64,000 bases of DNA from Bacteroidales bacterium 6E (GCA_001270045.2 DF970690.1:530369-594368), one strand, 5' to 3'; shown: positions 53,613-62,449, numbered from the stretch's first letter. The notes: generated from the letters alone by a model not told the origin. Program-made: numbers and translations.

Positions 53613-54374
53613 ATGAAATTTTCACGTCGCTCATTTTTGCAGCAAACCGCCATCACCACCACGGCTCTGGCAGTACCCGGAATCCTCTCGGCTTCGCTGC
53701 CATCTGGGAAGAAGAAAGCCGTAGGGTTGACTAAAGGATCCACCATCCTGTTCCAGGGTGATTCCATTACCGATGCGGGAAGGGAGAAAACCCGTCAGTT
53801 GCCAAACAGCGGAGGTTCTTTTGGGGGAGGTTACGCATTCCTGGCCGCATCCGCCATCCTTCAGAAATTTGCCGATCGGGAGCCGGTCATATACAACAGG
53901 GGAATTTCGGGCAATAAGGTATACCAACTGGCTGAAAGATGGCAGGCCGACTGCCTCGAGCTGAAGCCCGACATTCTGAGTATCCTGATTGGAGTGAACG
54001 ATTACTGGCACATGCGTGGCGGAAATTACGACGGCACGGTTGCCGATTATGAGCGCGATTACAGGAAACTTTTGCAGGACACAAAAATGGCTCTTCCAAA
54101 CCTACATCTGGTCATTTGTCAGCCTTTCGCCCTTCCGGGGACCTCGGCTGTCGATAACACATGGACCGAACCCATGCTGGGGTATCAGGCAGCAGCCGAA
54201 AAAATCTGCATGGAATTTGACGGGATCTGGATTCCCTACCAAAAGATATTTGATGAAGCGCTGAAGTATGCTCCCGCAACCTGGTGGGCACCCGACGGAG
54301 TGCATCCTTCCATGGCAGGGTCCTACCTGATGGCCTCTGCCTGGATGAAAGCCGTTCTCGGCGAAGACATTTAA
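53613..54374 (+). CDS. SGNH/GDSL hydrolase with Tat-type signal
   Basis: A 253-residue secreted lipase/esterase-like protein. The N-terminus MKFSRRSFLQQTAITTTALAVPGILSA has a twin-arginine motif (SRRSFLQ), so export by the Tat system is likely. SGNH blocks are complete: FQGDSITDAG (nucleophile Ser), NRGISGNKVYQLAERW, IGVNDYWHMRG (Gly-Asn), and PDGVHPSMAGSYLMASAWMK (Asp-His). Such enzymes deacetylate carbohydrates or hydrolyse esters. I choose the ATG at 53613; a longer in-frame reading from 53508 would hide the signal peptide. A strong terminator follows. Confidence 0.88.
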   Translation: MKFSRRSFLQQTAITTTALAVPGILSASLPSGKKKAVGLTKGSTILFQGDSITDAGREKTRQLPNSGGSFGGGYAFLAASAILQKFADREPVIYNRGISGNKVYQLAERWQADCLELKPDILSILIGVNDYWHMRGGNYDGTVADYERDYRKLLQDTKMALPNLHLVICQPFALPGTSAVDNTWTEPMLGYQAAAEKICMEFDGIWIPYQKIFDEALKYAPATWWAPDGVHPSMAGSYLMASAWMKAVLGEDI

Positions 54375-54375
54375 T

Positions 54376-54404
54376 AAAAAAACCGCGCAATGCGCGGTTT
54401 TTTT
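54376..54404. terminator. Bidirectional terminator after the SGNH hydrolase gene
   Basis: CCGCGC (54383-54388) and GCGCGG (54392-54397), framed by A7 and T7 tracts, form a compact hairpin. It lies between converging genes and can serve both strands. Confidence 0.92.
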
Positions 54405-54407
54405 ATA

Positions 54408-54785
54408 TCATATTTTCTCGAGTTTTCCACCTTCCCTGACCAGGAATCTCAGGCAAACCGAGTCGCAATCATTCACGACATGGACCATCCCCAGACAATT
54501 CCCAGTGGTATCCGGCTCGGCAATCATTTCATAACTTTCGGAATTGATTTCGGGATAACGCTGCAGGATTTCCCCGCCAACCTTAACGATCAGGCCTTCC
54601 CGGGGGTCTTGCATAAACTGCATGTTCCCAAAACTGACCGTATCGCCCGAGACAAAAGCCGATGTTTGTCGATATGGGTGACTGTTCCCTTCATTTCCAA
54701 CCCATCCGGCACGGTGGCAAAAGGCATATCCTAAAAGCCCGGCCAGAAATATGGTGATTACAAGATTTCCAAATTTCATATCCAT
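54408..54785 (-). CDS. Small membrane-anchored or exported hypothetical protein
   Basis: A 125-residue protein with an N-terminal hydrophobic segment (FGNLVITIFLAGLLGYAFC) that is either a signal anchor or a lipoprotein-like signal, followed by a soluble domain (SGDTVSFGNMQFMQDPREGLIVKVGGEILQRYPEINSESYEM, NDCDSVCLRFLVREGGKLEKI). I do not recognise a family. Four cysteines, three of them after the membrane segment (CLGMVHVVNDCDSVC), could form disulfides outside the cytoplasm. It is a single gene. Confidence 0.6.
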   Translation of the reverse strand: MDMKFGNLVITIFLAGLLGYAFCHRAGWVGNEGNSHPYRQTSAFVSGDTVSFGNMQFMQDPREGLIVKVGGEILQRYPEINSESYEMIAEPDTTGNCLGMVHVVNDCDSVCLRFLVREGGKLEKI

Positions 54786-54877
54786 CTATTCTGTAAACCC
54801 ATGGAACTGATACTTTTGCAAAAACCGTCCATGGACTTTCCCGCTGATGAAAATCTTCACTCGTGGTAAAAGCGCGG

Positions 54878-54885
54878 CAAACATA
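54878..54885 (-). promoter_or_regulatory. -7 element for gene 54408-54785
   Basis: TATGTTTG on the minus strand, an exact -7 match 93 bases before the start codon; the -33 region is not consensus. Confidence 0.35.
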
Positions 54886-55009
54886 TATAAAATTGGAATC
54901 CGAAAAACTTTGGGCCATATTTATGGATCAGACGTTAAGCAATGGTAAAAACCGGGAAATTCGCCATCTAATCCAATTAAAAAGAACAGGTTAGGTTATG
55001 AAATAAAAG

Positions 55010-55087
55010 AAAATCCGGGATTTCCGTATGGAAATCTCAGATTTTCCCGAATATGATATGATCCCGGATTGCCTCAACAATCCGGGA
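55010..55087 (-). terminator. Tandem hairpins at the 3' end of transketolase
   Basis: Proximal hairpin: arms TCCCGGATTG (55062-55071) and CAATCCGGGA (55078-55087), a perfect 10-bp stem with a 6-base loop but no T-run. Distal hairpin: AAAATC/ATTTCC (55010-55025) with GGAAAT/GATTTT (55030-55045) around an internal loop, followed on the minus strand by CTTTTATTTC. The distal one is the likelier terminator. Confidence 0.65.
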
Positions 55088-55104
55088 CTGAAGCAAACAT
55101 GAAT

Positions 55105-57129
55105 CTATCCCAGCAGTTTCTTCACCTGCACGTAGACATTCTCGCCATTGAAGCCTAGCTTCTCGTCAAGCACCTTATAGGGTGCCGAATAGCCAAATGA
55201 ATCCATTCCCCAGATGGCTCCGTTCTCTCCAACCAGTCCGGCAAGCGTAACCGACAATCCTGCAGTCAGCCCAAATCGTGGGACTCCCATTGGCAACACC
55301 TCAGCCTGGTACTCCTTGCTTTGCCTGCGGAACAAACCTTCCGACGGTGCCGAAACGACGCGTACTTTCAATCCGTCACGTTCGCGTAGCAAGCCAGCCC
55401 CTTCGACAAGGGTTGACACTTCCGAACCGCTGGCAACCAATACCACATCAGGCGTGCCCTTATCGTCTTCCACCACGTAGGCACCCTTTTCAGCCTTCAA
55501 TGCCTTTTCATAACTACTGCCAGGCAGGTTGGTGATGTTCTGGCGCGACAGGATAAGGGCCGTAGGAGTCTTGGTATTTTCCAGTGCCATTTTCCATGCC
55601 ACGGTAGTTTCATTGACATCGGCCGGACGTAATACCAGCACGCTGTTCTCCCCGCTGTGGTTCTGGAGTTTTTCCATCAGGCGAATCTGTGCCTCCTGTT
55701 CAACGGGCTGGTGAGTCGGACCGTCCTCTCCCACACGGAAGGCGTCGTGGGTCCACACATATTTCACCGGAAGCTCCATCAGGGCTGCCAGTCGTACCGC
55801 AGGCTTCATATAGTCGGAGAACACGAAGAAGGTTCCCCCAACAGGAATGACGCCCCCATGGAGGGCCAGACCATTCATCAGGCATCCCATGGTGAGTTCG
55901 GCCACCCCTGCCTGCAGGAACGAACCAGAGAAATTATCTGAAGTGAAAGCGGTGGTCTTCTTCAAAAATCCATCCGTTTTGTCGGAATTTGACAGGTCGG
56001 CCGAAGCAACGATCATATTGCCGATTTTCTCAGCAAAAGCAGCCAGTACAGTACTCGAGGCAGCACGTGTGGCCTGTCCGGGTTTCTGTTCAACCCCGGA
56101 GAAATCAAATACGGGAGCCTTGCCCGAGAACCATTCTTCCAAAAGGGTAGCCTTGTCGGCATTCGCTTTGGCCCAACCGGCTTCTTCCGATTTACGGCGT
56201 GCAGCCTCTTTCACCAGTTCTTCGCGACGTGCCGTATAGAGTGACTGCACCTCTTCAAAGATCACGAAAGGATTTTCGGGATCACCGCCCAGGTTGGCGA
56301 TACTCTTTTCGAAAGAGGCACCTGCTTCACCCAACGGCATCCCGTGGGTAGAAGTCTGTCTCTCATAGCTGCTGCCATCCGCCTTCACGGCGCCTTTGCC
56401 CATGACGGTTTTCCCGATGATCAGGGTAGGCTTGCCATTGTTCGTCTGGGCATCGCTCAGGGCTTTCCTGATTTCAGACGGATCGTTGCCATTGATAGTC
56501 ACCACGTTCCAGCCCCAGGCTTCATATTTTTTGGCTGTATCCTCACCCGTAACGGCATCTGTGGTGGTCGACAGCTGAATATCGTTCGAATCATAGAACA
56601 TGATCAGGTTGCCCAGTCCAAGATGACCGGCAATGCGGCCAGCCCCCTGCGACACTTCTTCCTGGATACCACCGTCAGAAATGAAGGCATAGGTCTTGTG
56701 CGCCATCCATTCACCAAAGCGCGCCAACAGGAACCGTTCGGCAATCGCGGCACCCACGGCCATGGCATGGCCCTGGCCCAGCGGACCTGAAGTGTTCTCG
56801 ACACCCCTGGCCACATCCACCTCGGGATGTCCGGGAGTAACGCTCCCCCACTGGCGGAAATTCTTCAGGTCATCCATCGAGTAGAAACCTGCCAGGCTCA
56901 ATACCCCGTATAGCATGGGTGACATATGTCCGGGATCCAGAAAAAACCGGTCACGGTTCCTCCATGTCATGTCTGACGGATCATACCTCAAAAATTCGGA
57001 ATAGAGAATATGGATAAAATCGGCTCCACCCATGGCTCCTCCGGGATGACCCGATTTGGCTTTTTCCACCATGGCGGCGGCAAGAATCCTGATGTTGTCT
57101 GCAGCCCTGGTCGCTAGTTCTTTGTTCAT
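55105..57129 (-). CDS. tkt: Transketolase
   Basis: A 674-residue thiamine-diphosphate enzyme of the non-oxidative pentose phosphate pathway. The pyrophosphate domain has KSGHPGGAMGGADFIHILYSEFLRYDP and the ThDP/Mg motif FISDGGIQEEVSQGAGRIAGHLGLGNLIMFYDSN. The pyrimidine domain has GGTFFVFSDYMKPAVRLAALMELPVKYVWTHDAFRVGEDGPTHQPVEQ with the catalytic His and Glu. The C-terminal domain ends KLGFNGENVYVQVKKLLG. All canonical regions are present. It lies 219 bases after serA on the same strand, with structured DNA between. Confidence 0.97.
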   Translation of the reverse strand: MNKELATRAADNIRILAAAMVEKAKSGHPGGAMGGADFIHILYSEFLRYDPSDMTWRNRDRFFLDPGHMSPMLYGVLSLAGFYSMDDLKNFRQWGSVTPGHPEVDVARGVENTSGPLGQGHAMAVGAAIAERFLLARFGEWMAHKTYAFISDGGIQEEVSQGAGRIAGHLGLGNLIMFYDSNDIQLSTTTDAVTGEDTAKKYEAWGWNVVTINGNDPSEIRKALSDAQTNNGKPTLIIGKTVMGKGAVKADGSSYERQTSTHGMPLGEAGASFEKSIANLGGDPENPFVIFEEVQSLYTARREELVKEAARRKSEEAGWAKANADKATLLEEWFSGKAPVFDFSGVEQKPGQATRAASSTVLAAFAEKIGNMIVASADLSNSDKTDGFLKKTTAFTSDNFSGSFLQAGVAELTMGCLMNGLALHGGVIPVGGTFFVFSDYMKPAVRLAALMELPVKYVWTHDAFRVGEDGPTHQPVEQEAQIRLMEKLQNHSGENSVLVLRPADVNETTVAWKMALENTKTPTALILSRQNITNLPGSSYEKALKAEKGAYVVEDDKGTPDVVLVASGSEVSTLVEGAGLLRERDGLKVRVVSAPSEGLFRRQSKEYQAEVLPMGVPRFGLTAGLSVTLAGLVGENGAIWGMDSFGYSAPYKVLDEKLGFNGENVYVQVKKLLG

Positions 57130-57170
57130 ATCGAAATCAGTTTTTTATTGCTTGTATTACATATCGAATC

Positions 57171-57308
57171 CCCGAAAATAACCTTTTTCGGGGTTGTACA
57201 CAAATATTCAAACCACATTGGGCGCACACCATACAAAGGCTTAACATCCAAACGCTTATAAAACAAATCCGGCGAAGGATTCTCCCTGGGAGGAGCGACC
57301 ATCGCCGG
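57171..57308 (-). promoter_or_regulatory. Structured serA-tkt intergenic DNA
   Basis: Two inverted repeats occur between serA and tkt. CCGGCGA (57269-57275) / TCGCCGG (57302-57308) has an inner CTCC/GGAG stem and, on the minus strand, is followed by ATTTGTTTTAT, so it may be the serA terminator. A second hairpin of about 9 bp, with arms CCCCGAAAA and TTTTCGGGG (within 57172-57196), lies near the tkt start and has no T-run. The latter could act in the tkt leader. Confidence 0.4.
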
Positions 57309-57348
57309 AATCAAGATCACCGGTCAATCACCAACCGGTTTATGTCGA

Positions 57349-58515
57349 TTAAAGGAACCGTACCATAAAAACCCCATCGATATCGAGCAGGGACTCTTTG
57401 ATATTCTCGCCCAGTTCGGTCTTGTCGATATCAATGATATTATAGGCCACTTCGTTACGGTTCTTGTTGACCATGTTCAGGATATTGGCCCCGGCCTGTG
57501 CCAGGATGCTGGCAATCTGGCTAACCATGTTGGGAACGTTCCGATTGGCAACGACCACACGCATACCACCACTCCGCTCGAGATCGACCTGCGGAAAATT
57601 CACAGAGTTGATGATGTTCCCGTTCTCGAAATATTCGCGCAACTGATCAACCGCCATGATGGCACAGTTGGTTTCCGACTCTTCGGTAGAGGCGCCCAGG
57701 TGGGGAATGCAGATGGCATTTTTCATCTTCAGGACATCCTCATCGGGGAAATCGGTCACATATTTACCCACTTTACCACTTTCCAGGGCCTCGGCCAAAT
57801 CGGCATCATTGACCAGTCCGCCACGCGAGAAATTCAGGATCTTCACCCCATCTTTCATCTGACCCATTTTGGTTTTGCAGATGTAATTCTTCGTTTCGGG
57901 CGTCAACGGGATATTGAGCGAGATGAAATCTGCACTGGCCAGCGCAAGCTCAAGAGAGCGGGCCACCTGTATTTTGTTGCTGAGTTTCAATGCCTGCGAA
58001 ACCGACAGGTATGGATCATATCCGGTCACATTCATGCCCAACTGCAATGCCGCATTGGCCACCAGGACACCAATGGCACCCAGTCCGACCACAAGCAGCG
58101 ATTTACCCTGAATTTCATATCCACCATAATTCGACTTGCCCTTTTCGATCAGCGCAGGAACTTGTTCCCCTTGCCCGATCAGCGTTTTGGCCCATTCCAC
58201 ACCGCCGATGATATCTCGTGATGCGAGCAGCAATCCGGCAATCACCAGCTCCTTCACCCCGTTGGCATTTGCTCCCGGGGTATTGAACACGACGATTCCC
58301 TTTTGGGTACACACATCCACAGGTATGTTGTTTACGCCGGCACCCGCACGGGCAATCGCTTTCAGCGATGAGGGCAATTCCATTGAATGCATATTGAAAC
58401 TTCTCAGGACAATCGCATCCGGCTCGGTGACCTGTTCACTAATGGAATAATTCTCTTCCGGAAAATGGCTTAATCCGATAGGATCAATTTTATTCAAGGT
58501 TAAAACTTTGTACAT
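57349..58515 (-). CDS. serA: D-3-phosphoglycerate dehydrogenase
   Basis: A 388-residue 2-hydroxyacid dehydrogenase: substrate domain AIARAGAGVNNIPVDVCTQKGIVVFNTPGANANGVKELV, NAD-binding LLVVGLGAIGVLVANAALQLGMNVTGYDPY, catalytic region LNFSRGGLVNDADLAEAL, and CIPHLGASTEESETNCA with the His. A C-terminal ACT domain (residues about 318-388, GMRVVVANRNVPNMVSQIASIL ... GVFMVRFL) suits serine feedback. It starts serine synthesis from 3-phosphoglycerate. serC is not visible in the window. Confidence 0.94.
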   Translation of the reverse strand: MYKVLTLNKIDPIGLSHFPEENYSISEQVTEPDAIVLRSFNMHSMELPSSLKAIARAGAGVNNIPVDVCTQKGIVVFNTPGANANGVKELVIAGLLLASRDIIGGVEWAKTLIGQGEQVPALIEKGKSNYGGYEIQGKSLLVVGLGAIGVLVANAALQLGMNVTGYDPYLSVSQALKLSNKIQVARSLELALASADFISLNIPLTPETKNYICKTKMGQMKDGVKILNFSRGGLVNDADLAEALESGKVGKYVTDFPDEDVLKMKNAICIPHLGASTEESETNCAIMAVDQLREYFENGNIINSVNFPQVDLERSGGMRVVVANRNVPNMVSQIASILAQAGANILNMVNKNRNEVAYNIIDIDKTELGENIKESLLDIDGVFMVRFL

Positions 58516-58755
58516 GACAGCATTTTTAGTTTTTCAAATAAATGTTGGAAAACAAATATTGAAAAAAATGTGTACAAAACATGTGATTTCCGACATACTT
58601 TTTGGCGTCATCTTGCCTGAATTGACTATTTGTTTACACTTCACGAGTTTTGGGCACTCTTTAATGGACAAATGCAAGAAATAACTATCACCTGATTTCA
58701 AAATGCAAAACAACCCCCCTGTTTTTTGGAAGTCGGCAATGTGACCCCAATTTAT

Positions 58756-58763
58756 TACCTTTG
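58756..58763 (+). promoter_or_regulatory. -7 element of the YggS gene
   Basis: TACCTTTG matches TAnnTTTG; transcription would start near 58770, about 15 bases before the chosen ATG at 58785. This also argues against a start at the TTG at 58761. No good -33 element was found. Confidence 0.4.
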
Positions 58764-58784
58764 CTAGCCATTTGCACATTTGAC

Positions 58785-59456
58785 ATGAGTATTGCAGAAA
58801 ATCTCCACAGAATCACGAAAACTTTACCTCCAGGGGTGAAGCTGGTAGCCGTATCCAAGACCCATTCCGTCGAAGAGATCATGGAAGCATACCAAACCGG
58901 ACAACGCTGTTTTGCCGAGAACAAGGCTCAGGAGCTATCCGCCAAACAGCCTCTGTTACCCTCCGACATCGAATGGCATTTCATCGGCCATCTACAGTCG
59001 AACAAGGTCAAATACATCGCCCCGTTTGTGTCGCTGATCCATTCTGTCGATTCTCTCAAATTGCTGCAGGTAATTGACAAGGAAGCCTCCAAAAATGGCC
59101 GGACCATTTCCTGCCTTTTACAATTCCATATTGCTGAGGAGGACACCAAGTTCGGGCTCGACATTGAAGAGGCGGAAGAGATCCTTGAGAGTAAAGCTTA
59201 CCGCGAGCTGAAAAATATCAGCATTGCCGGCATTATGGGCATGGCTACCTTCACCGACGATTACGACCAGGTGCGCCGTGAATTCAGACACCTGAAAGCA
59301 ATCTTCGACCAGCTCAAAGGCAAATACTTTGCCCATGACCCGGCATTCAGGGAGATCTCCATGGGAATGTCCGACGATTACGAAATTGCCGTTAGCGAGG
59401 GATCTACCCTCGTAAGGATCGGCAGCAGCATTTTCGGGGCCAGGATCTATACCTGA
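58785..59456 (+). CDS. YggS/PLPBP-family pyridoxal phosphate homeostasis protein
   Basis: A 223-residue single-domain PLP protein of alanine-racemase fold. Signatures: LVAVSKTHSVEEIMEAYQTGQRCFAENKAQEL with the PLP lysine, DIEWHFIGHLQSNKVKYIAPFVSLIHSVDSLKLL, and SMGMSDDYEIAVSEGSTLVRIGSSIFGAR for phosphate binding. It buffers PLP and affects amino- and keto-acid balance. I start at the ATG (MSIAENLHRITK). It converges with the DUF4494 gene, 5 bases apart. Confidence 0.93.
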   Translation: MSIAENLHRITKTLPPGVKLVAVSKTHSVEEIMEAYQTGQRCFAENKAQELSAKQPLLPSDIEWHFIGHLQSNKVKYIAPFVSLIHSVDSLKLLQVIDKEASKNGRTISCLLQFHIAEEDTKFGLDIEEAEEILESKAYRELKNISIAGIMGMATFTDDYDQVRREFRHLKAIFDQLKGKYFAHDPAFREISMGMSDDYEIAVSEGSTLVRIGSSIFGARIYT

Positions 59457-59461
59457 TCCTC

Positions 59462-59929
59462 TTATTCTTCGGGAATCACGGGGGCAACAGGTGCCGCCAT
59501 GCCAGGCTTGTATGGGAATACGTCAACGATGTTGCTGACGGCAATGGAAGAGATGACATAAGGCACCACCAGGAAGGAAAGGCTCTCCTCCATACGTTCA
59601 AGTGCATGCTGGACGTCGTCGGCCTGGATCAGGTAAAAGGTACGGAGTTTCTTCTCTTTGCCCTGCTCCTCATCAATGGTCACCAGATTGATAGTCACCC
59701 GATACCAGAACTCACCCACCTCAAAGGGGAAAACTTCCGATATTTTCGATTTTTTAATGTCTGTTACGGTAAATTCACCCCTTACCATGGTCCGTAACTC
59801 CTCAATTATTCTTGCCTCGGCCTCGGTAAAGGAAACTGCGTCGAGCAGGAATGATTCAGTCACGTTACGCTCCCTGCCATTGGTGTCTATCTTTTGGTAT
59901 TTGGCTTTACATTCAAACCACGTCTGCAT
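59462..59929 (-). CDS. DUF4494 domain-containing protein
   Basis: A 155-residue cytoplasmic protein starting MQTWFECKAKYQKIDTNGRERNVTESFLLDAVSFTEAEARI, the DUF4494 pattern, with KISEVFPFEVGEFWYRVTINLVTIDEEQGKEKKLRTFYLIQADDV in the middle. The function is unknown; the family is Bacteroidota-specific and commonly sits beside yggS, as here. I start at 59929 because the upstream ATG (59950) adds only seven non-conserved residues. Confidence 0.85.
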   Translation of the reverse strand: MQTWFECKAKYQKIDTNGRERNVTESFLLDAVSFTEAEARIIEELRTMVRGEFTVTDIKKSKISEVFPFEVGEFWYRVTINLVTIDEEQGKEKKLRTFYLIQADDVQHALERMEESLSFLVVPYVISSIAVSNIVDVFPYKPGMAAPVAPVIPEE

Positions 59930-60023
59930 ACTCAATATTTTTTTGCGCAAATGTACTCGAATTTCGCGGTTATGGGGCCACCCTTTGCCATTTCGCGATC
60001 AATTTGGTTTTTCAGGTAACCCG

Positions 60024-60056
60024 AAAGAAAAAAGGCCCGCCCCGTAAGGCAGACCT
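60024..60056 (-). terminator. Terminator of the porin-glnK-amtB operon
   Basis: On the minus strand a 9-bp stem (arms 60048-60056 and 60033-60041, two G-T pairs, 6-base loop) is followed by a T-run opposite 60027-60032. It lies 77 bases after the amtB stop. Confidence 0.8.
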
Positions 60057-60132
60057 CCTCCTCATAGTATAAAAGACAAATAATCAGCTTTTGTTGGGAT
60101 TGCCGAATCCGGCTTTTCCTCCGCTAATATAA

Positions 60133-61392
60133 TCAATTATAAGCACTTTCACCATGCTCATAAATATCTAATCCTTCTTCTTCGACCCTTCTCGAAACAC
60201 GGAGGCCAATCGTGACCTTCAGGATTTTGAATAGCAGGTAACCGGCAGCCATCGACCAGGCGGCCACGGCAACCACCCCAATGATCTGCGACCACAGGAG
60301 CGAAAATCCGCCGCCATACAACAATCCGCCCTCGGTGGCAAACAACCCGACCATCAGGGTACCGAAAGCACCGTTGATGCCATGGACCGATACGGCTCCC
60401 ACGGGGTCATCGATGCGGAGCACATGATCGAAAAAGGTGACCGAAAACACCAGGAGAACCCCAGCCAGCAAACCGATGACGACTGCCCCGGCCGGGGAAA
60501 CGACATTACAGCCCGCGGTGATGGCGACCAATCCGGCCAACGCCCCGTTGAGGGCTAAACTCAAGGCAGGCTTGCCGAAGCGAAGCCAGCTGGTGACCAG
60601 TGCCGAAAAGGTACCGGCGGCGGCAGCCAGGTTCGTGGTAACAAAAATGTGGGCAATGGCCGAAGCGTTATCCGGACCGGAAGCCGCCAGCTGCGAGCCT
60701 GGATTAAACCCGAACCAGCCCAACCACAGGATAAACACCCCCAAAGCGCCATATATCATGTTTTGTCCGGGAATCGCATTCACCTTCTTGCCATTATATT
60801 TACCAATCCTGGGACCCAGCGCAATGGCGCCCATAAGGGCAACCCATCCACCTACAGAATGGACGACGGTCGAACCGGCGAAATCGTGGAAGGGGGTCGA
60901 CAATTGCGACAGCCAACCTCCGCCCCAAATCCAGTGTCCCGATACAGGGTAGATTATTGCCGTAACCGCAATCGAATAAAAGAAGTAAGATTTGAATTCG
61001 GTCCGTTCGGCCATCGTTCCCGAAACGATGGTGGCCGCCGTCGCGGCAAATACCGTCTGGAATATCAGGAATGCCAGTCCGGGGATACCTCCCTCCCAAC
61101 CATTGGAGAAGAACAAGTCGGGCGTCCCGATCACACCCCCGATGTCCGTACCGAACATCAACCCGAATCCAATGGCAAAAAACAAGAGCGATCCTGTCGA
61201 GAAATCAATCAGGTTCTTGGTCATGATGTTCACGGTGTTTTTCTGACGCGTAAATCCGGCCTCCACCAAGGCAAAACCGGCCTGCATAAAAAACACCAGT
61301 GCCGCGGCCAGCAAGACCCATACCGTATCTATCGATCGTGCCATGTCACTCATGGCAGCTTCCATCGTTGCTAAAGTCAAAGTATTTTCCAT
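60133..61392 (-). CDS. amtB: Ammonium transporter
   Basis: A 419-residue AmtB with eleven membrane helices. Seen: the ammonium signature DFAGSTVVHSVGGWVALMGAIALGPRIGKYNG containing the first pore histidine, the second pore histidine in DDPVGAVSVHGINGAFGTLMVGLFA, and LWLGWFGFNPGSQL. The N-terminus (MENTLTLATMEAAMSDMARSIDTVWVLLAAALVFFMQAGFALVEAGFTRQKN) is typical. It conducts ammonia into the cell and is gated by the PII protein encoded immediately upstream. Confidence 0.96.
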   Translation of the reverse strand: MENTLTLATMEAAMSDMARSIDTVWVLLAAALVFFMQAGFALVEAGFTRQKNTVNIMTKNLIDFSTGSLLFFAIGFGLMFGTDIGGVIGTPDLFFSNGWEGGIPGLAFLIFQTVFAATAATIVSGTMAERTEFKSYFFYSIAVTAIIYPVSGHWIWGGGWLSQLSTPFHDFAGSTVVHSVGGWVALMGAIALGPRIGKYNGKKVNAIPGQNMIYGALGVFILWLGWFGFNPGSQLAASGPDNASAIAHIFVTTNLAAAAGTFSALVTSWLRFGKPALSLALNGALAGLVAITAGCNVVSPAGAVVIGLLAGVLLVFSVTFFDHVLRIDDPVGAVSVHGINGAFGTLMVGLFATEGGLLYGGGFSLLWSQIIGVVAVAAWSMAAGYLLFKILKVTIGLRVSRRVEEEGLDIYEHGESAYN

Positions 61393-61417
61393 TTTCTATA
61401 ATTCTGATCAAACAACA

Positions 61418-61774
61418 TTATTCTTCCTTTCCCTTGATGTAGAGCGACTCATCACCTGTTTCGCCCGTCCTGATCCGGATCGATTGCCCGATGTCGGATA
61501 CAAAGATCTTCCCGTCGCCGATTTCACCCGTGTAGGCCGATTGCAGGATGGCCTTAATGGTTTTGTCGACGTTCTTGTCCCTGACAATGATCGACAGCAT
61601 GGTGCGCTCGATGGTGCTGGTATCGTACACCACCCCCCGGTAAATCCGGCCTTCGCGGGTTTGCCCGACTCCCCTCACATCCCAAAAGGAGAAAAACTCA
61701 ATGCCAGCTTCGTTGAGGGCTTCCTTCACCTCATCAAACTGGATCTTGCGAATGATTGCTTCAATTTTTTTCAT
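61418..61774 (-). CDS. glnK: PII nitrogen regulatory protein
   Basis: A 118-residue PII protein. The T-loop (REGRIYRGVVYDTSTIERTML) keeps the tyrosine of the RGxxY motif at residue 50, the site uridylylated in proteobacteria. The C-terminal signature TGEIGDGKIFVSDIGQSIRIRTGETGDESL binds ATP and 2-oxoglutarate. Linkage to amtB, 25 bases downstream, identifies it as the GlnK type that blocks AmtB when nitrogen is plentiful. Confidence 0.94.
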   Translation of the reverse strand: MKKIEAIIRKIQFDEVKEALNEAGIEFFSFWDVRGVGQTREGRIYRGVVYDTSTIERTMLSIIVRDKNVDKTIKAILQSAYTGEIGDGKIFVSDIGQSIRIRTGETGDESLYIKGKEE

Positions 61775-61798
61775 CTTACAATATTTTATATGGTAAAC

Positions 61799-62449
61799 TC
61801 AAAATGTGATCCCTGCCACCAGGTGAAATGCCTTCGTGGCCGGATTGACAATCGCCGATGTCTGTATGGGCAGGGCGAACTGTTCGGTCACACGAAGTTC
61901 CTTTGCAATGGTAAGCCCCACGTTACAGAGGTTGAATTCCGCATCCGGTGTGTGCCAGCCATTCCCGGCACCCGCAAACCAGTATACATCACCGGTGGTG
62001 ATGCCGGCCTCCACATACACATCGCTGCCGGCAGCCCCTGCCCCGTCGTTCAGTATGTAATTGGCCATCAGGGAGACGATTCCCTTTTCAAAACCGGCGT
62101 TGATCTCCCAGGCATGGTTCTGCCCATCAAAAAAGTCAGCTGCAGGGAAGTAATACTTGGTCACACCCACCGACAACCCCGCTTCAAAAAGGTAGGAAAC
62201 AAAAAGGTCGGCTTCCATGAAACCGTCGCCGGTCATCGAATAAGATCCCCACGCACCCGCGGTGAACCCGCCAACAGAATATTCGAGCGATGGTTGCAGA
62301 GCCGGACCGTTGCCATATTGTGTACCACGCCACACATAACTACTGACAAGGTCGGCACCTGCACTCACCTCTCCTTTCTCCTGTGCTTCAAGCCCCATTC
62401 CCAGACCCGCAAGCACTAAAATCAACATCCAAAATTTCTGTTTCATCAT
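61799..62449 (-). CDS. Outer-membrane beta-barrel protein of the TorF/Gcw_chp type
   Basis: A 216-residue exported protein: signal peptide MMKQKFWMLILVLAGLGMGLEAQ, then a barrel with the SAGADLVSSYVWRGTQYGNGPALQPSLEYSVGGFTAGAWGSYS start characteristic of the putative porin family (Gcw_chp), ending in alternating hydrophobic residues (KAFHLVAGITF). It lies 24 bases before glnK as first gene of the ammonium operon. It may form an outer-membrane pore for small nitrogen compounds; the substrate is inferred only from the operon. Confidence 0.82.
   Translation of the reverse strand: MMKQKFWMLILVLAGLGMGLEAQEKGEVSAGADLVSSYVWRGTQYGNGPALQPSLEYSVGGFTAGAWGSYSMTGDGFMEADLFVSYLFEAGLSVGVTKYYFPAADFFDGQNHAWEINAGFEKGIVSLMANYILNDGAGAAGSDVYVEAGITTGDVYWFAGAGNGWHTPDAEFNLCNVGLTIAKELRVTEQFALPIQTSAIVNPATKAFHLVAGITF

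Larger units (their letters stand above)
54786..55104. other. Intergenic region between small hypothetical gene and transketolase 3' end
   Basis: A 319-base gap. It holds a -7 match for the hypothetical gene on the minus strand (TATGTTTG, 54885-54878) and two hairpins downstream of transketolase (annotated separately). A TACTTTTG on the plus strand at 54811-54818 has no gene to serve. Confidence 0.5.

Noticed and set aside
54811-54818. TACTTTTG, a perfect -7 element on the plus strand
   Set aside because: No plus-strand gene follows for more than 3 kb; probably a chance match.
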